64,000 bases of DNA, taken from NCBI RefSeq assembly GCF_900215485.1, contig NZ_OCMZ01000002.1:124001-188000 (forward strand). Reading direction: 5' to 3'. This document shows positions 36,451 through 44,050 of this stretch, piece by piece; position 1 is the stretch's first letter; each line of letters starts with the position of its first letter. A program made the position numbers and the translations under genes. This DNA comes from Nitrosovibrio sp. Nv4 (GTDB taxonomy: Bacteria; Pseudomonadota; Gammaproteobacteria; Burkholderiales; Nitrosomonadaceae). The notes under the pieces are model-generated. The model was not told the DNA's origin, searched no databases, and saw only the letters and a program-made list of their open reading frames with translations.

Positions 36451-36753
36451 TTCAGCCTTCAGCGATGAGTAAGAAACGCCATCAAGCGCGCTGTCACAGT
36501 GAACCCCTGGGGCGGTGAACAACCGGACATTCTTTAGGATTTCCAGCAACAGCCAAGCGTGCAGAAGGTCGCGGAGTTTATGCTAAGGGAGTTATTGCCT
36601 GAAGAACGTATGGCGGTAGCGGGAGCGCTTGCAAAAGTCGCTCCCTCTATTTTTTCGCCTACTCCACCTGGTGGGAGATTGATCCGCCAATCGACTATCG
36701 AATTCATCTTATGGCAGATAATTCTCCAACGAGCGTTGAGGCCGAAAAAGAGC
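36451..36753. other. gene-poor spacer inside the decayed element
   Basis: About 300 bases. A plus-strand frame (36559-36783, MLRELLPEERMAVAG and following) is weakly protein-like but overlaps the next minus-strand gene and lacks a ribosome binding site. Nothing else is supported. Confidence 0.3.
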
Positions 36754-36993
36754 TTACTTAATACTTACCGCGCAGACTACTAGCTTCCACCGAATCAATG
36801 AGGCGGAGAACGGGGAGTGCTGGTGGTGGTTTTGCGGAGGAAGGTTGTGGCCCTTCGCAATCCCTATCTCATCTCCACAGCCTGTGCATCTGTAAATTCC
36901 CGGGTCTGGCGCGGCTACACCAGGCGAGTACTCTTTATCGAAGTTGGCATGCTGCGATTGATCTAAATGTTGAACGTACTTATAAAGCGCCAT
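36754..36993 (-). CDS. small zinc-ribbon-like protein (phage 'protein L' type)
   Basis: A 79-residue protein starting at ATG 36993 behind AGGGA. It contains PGIYRCTGCGDEI (about residues 31-43) with a CxxC pair, then KGHNLPPQNHHQHSP and IRWKLVV. This resembles short cysteine/histidine proteins found in prophages and islands and often labelled protein L. Metal binding by Cys/His is likely. It sits in the decayed element next to the integrase remnant. Family recognition is from memory and the molecular role is unknown. Confidence 0.65.
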   Translation of the reverse strand: MALYKYVQHLDQSQHANFDKEYSPGVAAPDPGIYRCTGCGDEIGIAKGHNLPPQNHHQHSPFSASLIRWKLVVCAVSIK

Positions 36994-37054
36994 TTTTCCC
37001 TCTTGTTGTTGGATTGATAGTATTGGCTGCCATTGAAGAGCTGCCGCTTGCTAT

Positions 37055-37120
37055 CTTATGAACCAGGAGGAAACGGTGGTATTGGACTAAGGTACACCTA
37101 GGTTTCAGCGTGGGTATTGT
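37055..37120 (+). repeat. diverged direct repeat, copy 1
   Basis: The stretch running from TTATGAACCAGG through TATTGGACTAAGG to GTGGGTATTG recurs in diverged form at 38885-38950 (about 1.8 kb away, same orientation). Copy 1 ends just before the start of a 48-residue membrane-protein ORF, so the repeat may be an old promoter or leader unit. Confidence 0.55.
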
Positions 37121-37132
37121 GGAGCATGAGAT

Positions 37133-37279
37133 ATGGGAATAGGAAAAAGAGGAGCGCCCAAGACGGCTTATAGAGGTATGTCCAGACGGCAGAAGGCCGC
37201 TTATTACTTGGCGGCCTTTATTACATTTTTCTCGATGGCAGTGATTTTTTTGTGCTTTGTGGCGGCCTGGAAAATATAG
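37133..37279 (+). CDS. small single-TM protein, unknown function
   Basis: A 48-residue ORF with GGAG eight bases before ATG 37133. The N-terminus is basic (MGIGKRGAPKTAYRGMSRRQK) and is followed by one hydrophobic helix (about residues 24-45, rich in Ala/Phe/Val) ending AAWKI. The arginine/lysine cluster would keep the N-terminus in the cytoplasm. The start signal and amphipathic layout make it credible. It lies in the decayed integrated element just after a repeated leader sequence. Confidence 0.5.
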   Translation: MGIGKRGAPKTAYRGMSRRQKAAYYLAAFITFFSMAVIFLCFVAAWKI

Positions 37280-37378
37280 AAAGCCAGGCACTGAAGGTAT
37301 ATTTCTAGACCCTCAGGGGTATCCTCGTATTTGGGTTTGGTTTGAATCGGGATTCATTATTGGCAGGTATTAGCGTGG
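37280..37378. other. short spacer
   Basis: No gene or signal recognised between the 48-residue ORF and the next possible minus-strand ORF. Confidence 0.3.
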
Positions 37379-37570
37379 TTACTTATCATTAAAACGGGAT
37401 GATCTTTTGGGCCTATGGAATCGAGAATTTGGCAAATTCTTTCTTGCCAGCTCGTCACTAGGCTTTTGTATTTGATAATACCATTGAGTGAATCCCCATC
37501 CGCTCATGCATAGTCCGCCCAATATTCCTGTCCAAAAAACAAAAAAATGGACCCAGACCTGCGTGGTCAA
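37379..37570 (-). CDS. possible small membrane protein
   Basis: A 63-residue frame whose first half is strongly hydrophobic (VHFFVFWTGILGGLCMSGWG, about residues 7-26) with a basic, hydrophilic second half (NSRFHRPKRSSRF). The start is TTG with no clear ribosome binding site, so this is a weak call. If real it is another single-TM protein of the decayed element. The DNA from here to 37952 otherwise shows nothing recognisable. Confidence 0.3.
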   Translation of the reverse strand: MTTQVWVHFFVFWTGILGGLCMSGWGFTQWYYQIQKPSDELARKNLPNSRFHRPKRSSRFNDK

Positions 37571-37952
37571 TATATCAACTTTGGAATAGCAGAACCGTTA
37601 GAGGATCCGGGCTTGCCGGGAATAGATTGCAGCGAGGTTCGGGGGAATGATGAAAGCCTGAGAATGTTACAGTGATGATGAGCAGGATATTCCAGGCGCT
37701 GGGTTCCGGAATTCATGGAAGGCGAGGGGCGTATAAGTTGTTGCTGTGTTACTTCGGGGCCAATATCGGGTATCGGGCAATTCGGTACGACCTGAAGTGT
37801 CGGGAGCGGTGGTGATTGAGATTCGCGGCACGGCCTATAGAACCCTAGATGGGACCCATGACCTACCATAGCAGAGATGACCGATGAGATGGAAAAACAT
37901 ACATTAATCAGGTCGGCTGACACGCAATATGCATCGCTTTCAACTTAGCAAG

Positions 37953-38111
37953 CTAGATGTACCCCAACAAAATCAAAATAAGCACTATTAACAGCACCAA
38001 TCCAATACCGCCACTCGGTCCATAACCCCAGCCGCTGCTGTAACCCCATCTTGGAATCGCACCCACCAGGGCAAGTATCAGCACAATTATAAGAATCGTT
38101 CCGAGAGTCAT
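37953..38111 (-). CDS. DUF3309 family small membrane protein
   Basis: A 52-residue protein starting at ATG 38111 behind GAGGAG. It reads as two hydrophobic helices around a glycine/tyrosine-rich turn: MTLGTILIIVLILALVGAIP, then WGYSSGWGYGPSGG, then a second Leu/Ile-rich helix. This is the DUF3309 pattern, common in proteobacteria and often stress-associated. The motif CCGAACAG lies 59 bases upstream (38170-38177, minus strand), as at csbD. Function unknown. Confidence 0.8.
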   Translation of the reverse strand: MTLGTILIIVLILALVGAIPRWGYSSGWGYGPSGGIGLVLLIVLILILLGYI

Positions 38112-38320
38112 TTTGATTCTCCTCGTTTTGATTTGACATTTTTTATTATGCTCTTTTGACGAGTTTTATCTGTTCGGTGGCAAACGAAATACGATCGAGG
38201 CAATAATTGAAGGGTTGGCTATGGGGTGATAGGGTAGGGCTGGCGTTTATTCAGAAGAGGTTGAGCAATCGGCACGAGGCGGTGGGGTGCAGAGTATTGC
38301 TATGATCCGTCTGACTTTGT

Positions 38321-38623
38321 TCAGCTTTTCGCGCGCCTAAGCAGCCGCTCGACCTCTTCCTGATTGAGCACTTCCGCCTGAATGATGTCGCCGTCTATGG
38401 TTGTGATGATAACTTTTCTGCTACTTCGATATTTAAGGAATGCAACAATTATTGTTGAAAGGGCGCCCCACATGTATGGCGATAGCAGAACCTCAATAAT
38501 CCCCGAAGCAGCCAGCGAGACACCCGAGCGCTGTTCTCGTATGGTGTATTTCAGGTCATGCTCATTTAGCAACAGGAATGGACCAAATCTATCTCTGAAG
38601 AGATGAACAGGAAGTGATTCCAT
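38321..38623 (-). CDS. small membrane-anchored protein, unknown function
   Basis: A 100-residue ORF with one probable TM segment (about residues 46-64, LLSPYMWGALSTIIVAFL). A short cytoplasmic beta-type tail follows (KVIITTIDGDIIQAEVLNQ) and an acidic/basic helix (EEVERLLRRAKS). The layout of TM plus a small C-terminal strand-helix unit recalls the effector-associated constant components of defence cassettes, but similarity is too weak to claim. The ribosome binding site is poor. It lies in the decayed tRNA-Cys element. Confidence 0.5.
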   Translation of the reverse strand: MESLPVHLFRDRFGPFLLLNEHDLKYTIREQRSGVSLAASGIIEVLLSPYMWGALSTIIVAFLKYRSSRKVIITTIDGDIIQAEVLNQEEVERLLRRAKS

Positions 38624-38884
38624 ATCTGTTTTATTTAGGTGACATGAAGGCAGGCAACTTACCTGGGGAATCGTCCGCTTGATTTAAAGCTAGACTCCAA
38701 ACCCGTAGAATGCACTAATCGCAGCGCCTAAGATGTTGCCGGCTCCCCCGACGACTCCCAGCAACAATTCATCCTGGGACGCTGCGGAGCCTTCAAAGCT
38801 CGATAACTTGATATATTCGCTCCAGAATAAACACATCGACATGAAGCGTGTCATGGATTCTGTGCGCGCATCGCTACTTACTAT

Positions 38885-38950
38885 GTTATGAACTAGGGGA
38901 AAGACGGTATTGGACTAAAGTACATCGGAGAACTGGTGTGGGTATTGGGG
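38885..38950 (+). repeat. diverged direct repeat, copy 2
   Basis: Matches 37055-37120: TTATGAACTAGGGG, TATTGGACTAAAGTACA and GTGGGTATTGGGG. No gene follows this copy, which suggests that the element was duplicated and its downstream gene lost. Confidence 0.55.
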
Positions 38951-38953
38951 CGC

Positions 38954-38975
38954 AAAAAAGCCCTCTGGTGAGGGC
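38954..38975 (-). terminator. rho-independent terminator without an obvious gene
   Basis: On the minus strand GCCCTC-ACCA-GAGGGC followed by six T residues (stem 38960-38975, T-run 38959-38954). No minus-strand gene ends here, and the next one upstream has its own terminator at 39067-39086. Confidence 0.65.
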
Positions 38976-39066
38976 GAGGGAAAACAAAAACTGGAATAGC
39001 GAGCTACTTGTTGTATTAAGGTAACGTCTGATTCTGGACGCAGGGACGGTAGAGTGAGGGCGATAA

Positions 39067-39086
39067 AAACCCGCCGAAGCGGGTTT
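39067..39086. terminator. bidirectional terminator
   Basis: AAACCCGC-CGAA-GCGGGTTT, an 8-bp stem with T-runs on both strands, 14 bases after the stop of the 39100-39294 ORF. An almost identical hairpin lies after csbD (43660-43679). Confidence 0.8.
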
Positions 39087-39099
39087 TAGTTGTAGTAGT

Positions 39100-39294
39100 T
39101 CAGATCTGGTCTTTTGGAATTAGATTCCCGTTCGAAAGGGCCAGCAATAGCTTTGCAAGTTCTTCACCAACTTCTGGGGGCTGCGTTCGAATCACTTTTG
39201 CTAAAATTTTAGAAGATCGCTCAAGCTCTTCGTTCCATAGTTTGGTCACATGTTCTTCCGCCCCGTTATCCTTCCTGCCGTCGCTTTTTTCCAT
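39100..39294 (-). CDS. small hydrophilic protein, unknown function
   Basis: A 64-residue ORF with a ribosome binding site (GAGGGG) six bases before ATG 39294 and a terminator right after its stop, which together support expression. The product is charged and helical (KLWNEELERSSKILAKVI, then VGEELAKLLLALSNGN) with no cysteine or TM segment. No family recognised. The neighbourhood is the decayed integrated element. Confidence 0.55.
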   Translation of the reverse strand: MEKSDGRKDNGAEEHVTKLWNEELERSSKILAKVIRTQPPEVGEELAKLLLALSNGNLIPKDQI

Positions 39295-39694
39295 GTACCC
39301 CTCACACGGTTGATATTCGTTTCCTTAAGGTTTCGTGCGCAAAAAGCACATATACAAGGTATCGGATTGGGGGTGAACAGAACGTTAAATTTCTGTAAAT
39401 TCTTTGTGATAGTGACCCTAAAAAACCGTCGGGTTAGGGTGGTTTAGGCTTCGAAGTAGAGTATTTCGCACTCAATAGAATATTTTTGTCAATGCTTCCC
39501 TAGAAATGCACGTATTTTTGATGAGTCAGGCTTGTGTTGCTCGCTTTGTTCACTACCGAGAGGTGGATTGCTCATTATCAAGGAGATTTTAATGATCGAG
39601 CCTGAGTTTTTTTATGCGCAAACATGCTTGGCAATGCTTTATTTTCTGTTTTCTTAGGCGAGTCTATCCTCAACCATTGGTATAAATATCTCAG
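39295..39694. other. gene-poor spacer
   Basis: 400 A/T-rich bases between the small ORF and the exchanger gene. I see no gene, repeat or clear promoter. Confidence 0.35.
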
Positions 39695-40630
39695 TTAACG
39701 TGTAAGAGTCGCCACCACATAAGCCATGTAGGCCGCTAACAGGCAAAATCCTCGTTGCCGCGAGATGACACCGTTGCGCGGCAGGATCAGCAGCACGCTC
39801 AGCACACCGACTACCAGTGCAACAGAGACCTCTCTGGGGGGTGCCTGGATAGGGTGGATAACGGCGGCGATGCCGACGATCGCCAGTCCATTGAACAGGT
39901 TGCTGCCCAGTAAGATGCCCAATCCTAAATTGGCGTGACCACGCCAGCGGGAGAGTAGTGTGGTCACCAACTCGGGTAATGAGGTGCCGATGGCTACTAC
40001 TGTCGCGCCAATCACATAGTTATGCATACCCAGTGCGGCGGCGATGCCGCTCGCGCCGGTTACAAAAAGATGCCCAGCCAGAAGCAGGCACGTTAACCCC
40101 ACAAGAAGGAAGAGCCAAGCATGGGTAGGCTTGCCTGGTGATTCCGTATCGGCCTTCGTCGTGTCCCGACGATGCTTGGTCGCCTGCTTGGCAATCAAGA
40201 CCAGCCAGAACGCGAATAGCATGAGCAAGAATGCTCCCTCTATACGCGACAACGTACCGTCGGCCGCAAGTACCAGCAGGAGGATGGGCACAGCCAAGGC
40301 AAAGATGAAGTCACGGCGCAATTCGTTGAGATGGGCGGGTAGTGTCCCGAACAGTAGTGCAAGCCCCAGAATCAAGGCGATATTTACCACGTTGCTGCCC
40401 AATGCATCCCCCAGACCAATTTCCGGTCTGCCGGCTATTGCCGCCATGGTCGAAACAGTCAGTTCGGGGCTGGAGGTTGCGAAAGCTGCCAGGGAAGTGG
40501 CCACCAGCAGTTTAGGAAGGCGCCACAAAGACGCTACGCCGAGCACACCCTTAAGAAAAAATTCTCCACCCAGTGCAGCCAATGGAATGGCAGCTAGCAA
40601 AGCAAGGAGATCAGTCGTGGAGAGGGGCAT
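39695..40630 (-). CDS. calcium/sodium antiporter (CaCA family)
   Basis: A 311-residue inner-membrane Na+/Ca2+ exchanger-type protein with about ten TM helices in two inverted halves. Each half carries the ion-binding alpha repeat: SLAAFATSSPELTVS (about residues 46-60) and VVAIGTSLPELVTTLLS (about 195-211), with the paired Glu. Gly-rich continuations are LGDALGSNVVNIAL and LGILLGSNLFNGLA. It probably exports Ca2+ using Na+ or H+. The ribosome binding site is weak. It stands alone between long spacers. Confidence 0.93.
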   Translation of the reverse strand: MPLSTTDLLALLAAIPLAALGGEFFLKGVLGVASLWRLPKLLVATSLAAFATSSPELTVSTMAAIAGRPEIGLGDALGSNVVNIALILGLALLFGTLPAHLNELRRDFIFALAVPILLLVLAADGTLSRIEGAFLLMLFAFWLVLIAKQATKHRRDTTKADTESPGKPTHAWLFLLVGLTCLLLAGHLFVTGASGIAAALGMHNYVIGATVVAIGTSLPELVTTLLSRWRGHANLGLGILLGSNLFNGLAIVGIAAVIHPIQAPPREVSVALVVGVLSVLLILPRNGVISRQRGFCLLAAYMAYVVATLTR

Positions 40631-41305
40631 GGTCGTTATTTTGCTTTCCGGAAGACACCCACTGCTTATGCCTATAAGACACGATTTCCAATGAACAAAT
40701 CGCGCTGAGGTACCTCACAGGCAACGGAACACGAACGCCACAATAATAGCGGTGGTATTGCGGCCAATAGCAATCCAAATCGATCTATCGCTCATCTTCG
40801 AAGAGCAGTTATAAGCAAGCAGCGGAAGCAAACATGTGCATGGAGAAAGCTCGTAGCAAATGGCGGAGGAAGCCCAGTAATCATAACCATTTTGCGCGTG
40901 CTTACCCACCGTCCCATAAAAATTCCAAGCTGCGCCGCTCTGGCTGCATGTGAGCCGTCTCAGCGCACGTAATACCATTGGTGACAACGAAACCATCATT
41001 GGGTCCTGCCGCAAGAATAGCGATGAGTATCGCCATGAGGTTGGCTACCGAGCTTTAATGCATCACCAACAAATGATCGCAACGCGAGCATTGCAATACA
41101 TGTGGTTGCGAACGCAGGGGAGAGAGTTTCATTTCCTGATGGCAAGAAAAAAACCCATGCACGTGGGTAAGAAATCCGCGACTATGGATGGACTCACAAT
41201 AAAAGCACGAAAATGTCACGTACGCGAAAGATTCATGGTTCTGCATCAGTGCGGCAACAAACAGTTGTCAAACTCGACGCTCCAGCACTAAAACCAGGAG
41301 CAAGT
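40631..41305. other. long gene-poor spacer
   Basis: 675 bases. A minus-strand frame (40715-41014) is open but cysteine-rich and irregular and has no ribosome binding site. A short minus-strand terminator-like stem (ACCCA 41153-41157, TGGGT 41164-41168, then seven T on the minus strand) is not preceded by a gene. The region probably belongs to the decayed element. Confidence 0.35.
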
Positions 41306-41542
41306 ATGGCCAACTACGTTATTTATACGAGAACCGTCGCGGGATATATCGAGCGAGTCAGAGACTTTTCAAGCCATTATCCCCACCATCTTTTACATCG
41401 CTATTTTCACAAAGAATTGCTCGTTGGCTTCCCCGAGCACATCGTATTCTGGGCGAACCGTGAAGGCCCTAGCATGGGCGTCGCGCCGCAATCTGGGGAT
41501 AAGCAAAACCCACTTGGTCAGGAGCGGGTTTTGGCCGGCTAA
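41306..41542 (+). CDS. possible small protein, unknown function
   Basis: A 78-residue ORF with a good ribosome binding site (AGGAG, five bases before ATG 41306). It starts MANYVIYTRTVAGYIERVRD and is rich in His and aromatic residues (HYPHHLLHRYFHKE). The last 20 residues look random, so it may be a truncated gene. No family recognised. Confidence 0.4.
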   Translation: MANYVIYTRTVAGYIERVRDFSSHYPHHLLHRYFHKELLVGFPEHIVFWANREGPSMGVAPQSGDKQNPLGQERVLAG

Positions 41543-41890
41543 CCCAGGGTTGGCGGTTTTCGAATACTGATAGTTGCAATTAATCAATCTATATGACAAT
41601 CATAGTAGAAGTTTCCAGTCATCCGGGCGCACCGCTGGGCTATGTATTGGAGGCAAGCCGGAGACAGTTACTCATGCTGTTAATGGCGGGGAACGCAAAC
41701 GGCACGGTTATCCAGGACGCGGCTACGGACGGAAATCCGAAAACGGAGGAGGCTTCTGCTGCCATCGGGGAGGAAATGGATCGATTGAAGTCAGGGGTTC
41801 GTGGAAGATGCGATGACGGAGTGGCCACATGTCATTCAGCAAGAACCGGCACAGTATGTTAAAACGCCTGAAACGAATCAGGAGAAAAAA
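41543..41890. other. spacer with one doubtful frame
   Basis: 348 bases. A plus-strand frame from ATG 41593 (MTIIVEVSSHPGAPL and following, 89 codons) is possible but lacks a ribosome binding site and loses protein-like composition in its second half. I leave it uncalled. Confidence 0.3.
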
Positions 41891-42166
41891 ATGCAATTAC
41901 TATACAACCCTGATATATACCCGGATCAGATCCGGGAAATGATATTGCAATCAGGGCAGACCGGGATCGAGATCGCCAACCGGTGGATGATGGGGTGGCC
42001 GAAGCGAGTAGTGAACCTTCTGGTTCAGGATATGTACGAGGACGTGTTTCAGTATCAGCTTCTGCAGGAACAGGATGTGATCGCAAGGGCATCCAGCCTC
42101 AGCCATCTTGCGCCGATGGAGATCGTCGTGATGTCGGGCCTGAGCCTGGAGCCCCCGGAAGTGTAG
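41891..42166 (+). CDS. conserved-looking hypothetical protein
   Basis: A 91-residue ORF from ATG 41891 behind AGGAG. It is protein-like throughout: MQLLYNPDIYPDQIREMILQ, GQTGIEIANRWMMGWPKRV, LVQDMYEDVFQYQLLQEQ, ending in a hydrophobic patch and PPEV. No TM segment or metal motif is seen. Similar short proteins may exist in ammonia oxidisers but I cannot name a family. The frame is open 30 codons upstream without a better start. Confidence 0.55.
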   Translation: MQLLYNPDIYPDQIREMILQSGQTGIEIANRWMMGWPKRVVNLLVQDMYEDVFQYQLLQEQDVIARASSLSHLAPMEIVVMSGLSLEPPEV

Positions 42167-42546
42167 AGGATTTCACCGACGCTGAAGTAGCGCGGGTTCG
42201 GTCTCTCGGAAACTCGCTTGGCTTCCCGACCCTCGCACCCACGCAGATTCCTCTCATCAGCCCTTGCTATCGCCAGGCAGGGCGGAAAAGATTTGCCCGA
42301 TGGCCACGTGGCCTGTCCCTGGGGATCTTAGGGCAGCACTTAGCCCGAAGCTGCTGCGCTGGTCGATGCGGTGTTCGCCGATCTGGACCCGTTGTGCTTG
42401 CCTGATGCGCGCGTGCATCATGTTTGCCGCGACGCTCATCCCCAACTGGCCTGCCGATAAATATAACCCTGGAGTTATGGTAGAAAAATTGAATTCTTCG
42501 GCTGATCGCTCATTCTGAAGTTCACATTTTGCATATTTTAATTTCA
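42167..42546. other. spacer
   Basis: 380 bases between the hypothetical gene and the convergent metallopeptidase gene. Open frames on both strands are irregular. No clear terminator seen. Confidence 0.3.
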
Positions 42547-43230
42547 TCATCGGCGCAGAATCGCCCACCAGCGCGCTATGTTGAGGAGTGTCATCAAGGA
42601 AGCCGCAACGTACGTCCATGCCGCAGCATTTAGCAAACGTCGGGCGTGCGGCAAATCCCCATCGATCAGATAACGCTTCCGCTCCAGCATTGGTAAAGCC
42701 CGGGCGAAACTCGCATTCAATTCCATGGGCAAGGTGAGCGCGTGCACAAGCGTCGCACTTCCCAGTGTCAGAATGCCGCCGACAAGAAATAGCAATCCTG
42801 CCGCAGGAGATCGCAATATCGTCATAATTACAGGAGTCAGCATCAGGATACCGGCACCCAGTTTCTCCACAGGCGCAACCCATTGCACCAGCCTGGTACG
42901 CAAGGCAAAAAGCGGATAGTTATCCTGATCCTGGATCGCGTGGCCGACTTCATGCGCTGCAACCGCTATGGCTGTCAATGAACGGCCGTTAAACTTGTCC
43001 CGTGTGAGACGGACCACTTTTTCCAACGGGTCATAGTGGTCGCCCGATTCGGTTACCTCCACCCGGATATGTTGCAAATTGGCCTGATCCAGTAAATCGC
43101 GGGCGAGTTGTGCTCCCGTGAATGAATAGCGATCAGCCGGTTCACTATATTTTTCCATCGTATGTTTCACCCAGTAGGAAGGCCCGACAACCAGGAGAAC
43201 GATAAAACAGACCAATATCAGATAAATCAT
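42547..43230 (-). CDS. zinc metallopeptidase, YugP-type membrane protein
   Basis: A 227-residue membrane peptidase. An N-terminal TM helix (about residues 1-20) precedes a soluble part with the HExxH zinc motif in VAAHEVGHAIQDQDN (about 91-105). Two or three further TM helices follow (about 125-165 and 205-222). YugP-family proteins are membrane-bound zinc endopeptidases of unknown substrate. The length is typical. It stands alone on the minus strand. Confidence 0.9.
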   Translation of the reverse strand: MIYLILVCFIVLLVVGPSYWVKHTMEKYSEPADRYSFTGAQLARDLLDQANLQHIRVEVTESGDHYDPLEKVVRLTRDKFNGRSLTAIAVAAHEVGHAIQDQDNYPLFALRTRLVQWVAPVEKLGAGILMLTPVIMTILRSPAAGLLFLVGGILTLGSATLVHALTLPMELNASFARALPMLERKRYLIDGDLPHARRLLNAAAWTYVAASLMTLLNIARWWAILRR

Positions 43231-43709
43231 GATGGGAAATAGTAAAAAAACAACTTTAATGGGGGCGGTCTAAATGACAACCGCTGTAGCTCAGGTTGAC
43301 AAGCACTTATCATGATGTTTGATCTACAACGCTCGAAATAATTTCTTATTGTGAATCAAGTAAAGCTCGCAGGAGATAAGCCCGTCAAAATCAGTGGCAA
43401 AAAACACATTGGCTTGAAAGATGGGATGCGTGCACATGGTGAAGGCGTTCGAAATAGAAACGCTAGCGTCTCAAGCTGCAAAAGGGGGGCGGTTCCTTCT
43501 TCCAAGGCCGTCGTAGAGCTGGATGTCAGGCCTACTGATTTCGGGGAATGCTGCCTGCTGGACAAAGTACATTCGAGTTTTAGTGCGGTATTTGCGAGAC
43601 CTGGTGGTAGAAGTGGGGAGGGAAGTGTTACTACTTAATATGGAACAGCAAGGCAATAAAAACCCGCCGGAGCGGGTTTTGAGGGGAGAAGAAACTGGCA
43701 AACGACGCT
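43231..43709. other. spacer
   Basis: 479 bases. It contains the terminator of csbD (43660-43679). A plus-strand GTG frame (43351-43638) has no ribosome binding site and is not called. Confidence 0.35.
43660..43679. terminator. terminator after csbD
   Basis: AAACCCGC-CGGA-GCGGGTTT, 8-bp stem; on the minus strand it is followed by a T-run. It lies about 30 bases after the csbD stop. Confidence 0.8.
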
Positions 43710-43895
43710 CTAGAGCTTGTCGGCAGCGTCTTTGACCGATTCCTTGGCGTCTCCAACCCCTTTCTGTATTTTGCCTTCCCCCTGTTTGGCGAGCCCTTTG
43801 GCTTGCTGTTCTTTGCTCCCTGTCAACTCGCCCATGTCCTGTTGGGCCTTTCCGGCGATATCTTTCGCAGTACCCTTAATCTGATCCTTATTCAT
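43710..43895 (-). CDS. CsbD family stress protein
   Basis: A 61-residue, highly charged CsbD-like protein (MNKDQIKGTAKDIAGKAQQD, then GELTGSKEQQAKG and KVQKG-type repeats, ending VKDAADKL). CsbD proteins are abundant general-stress proteins of unknown mechanism. The ribosome binding site is AAAGGAG. The motif CCGAACAG lies 65 bases upstream (43960-43967, minus strand), inside TGTTC-GGTA-GAACA, a small palindrome. Terminator directly downstream. Confidence 0.92.
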   Translation of the reverse strand: MNKDQIKGTAKDIAGKAQQDMGELTGSKEQQAKGLAKQGEGKIQKGVGDAKESVKDAADKL

Positions 43896-44050
43896 CGCAG
43901 TTCTCCTTTAGCGTAATGATGTAACAGGACCCCAGATTAACAGATGAGCCCTATTTTTACTGTTCGGTAGAACACAGATAGAGCCGCCAGGGACAAGGAT
44001 GGCTGAATGAGGCGGGAAAGAACAGGCAGAAGTCGAGTGGCGCCGTGTTT

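Larger units (their letters stand above)
38624..39066. other. gene-poor spacer with repeat copy 2 and a lone terminator
   Basis: About 440 bases without a gene. It contains the second copy of the diverged repeat (38885-38950) and a minus-strand terminator (38954-38975). There is no protein-like open frame. Confidence 0.4.

Noticed and set aside
36980-37291. 103-codon minus-strand frame
   Set aside because: It lies antisense to the better supported 48-residue plus-strand ORF and has no start signal.
37945-38139. 64-codon minus-strand frame over the DUF3309 gene
   Set aside because: The alternative frame 37953-38111 has the GAGGAG ribosome binding site and the clear DUF3309 pattern.
40715-41014. 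99-codon minus-strand frame with a hydrophobic end
   Set aside because: Irregular cysteine-rich composition and no ribosome binding site; the hydrophobic end alone is not enough.
43351-43638. 95-codon plus-strand frame before csbD
   Set aside because: GTG start without ribosome binding site and no pattern of a folded protein.
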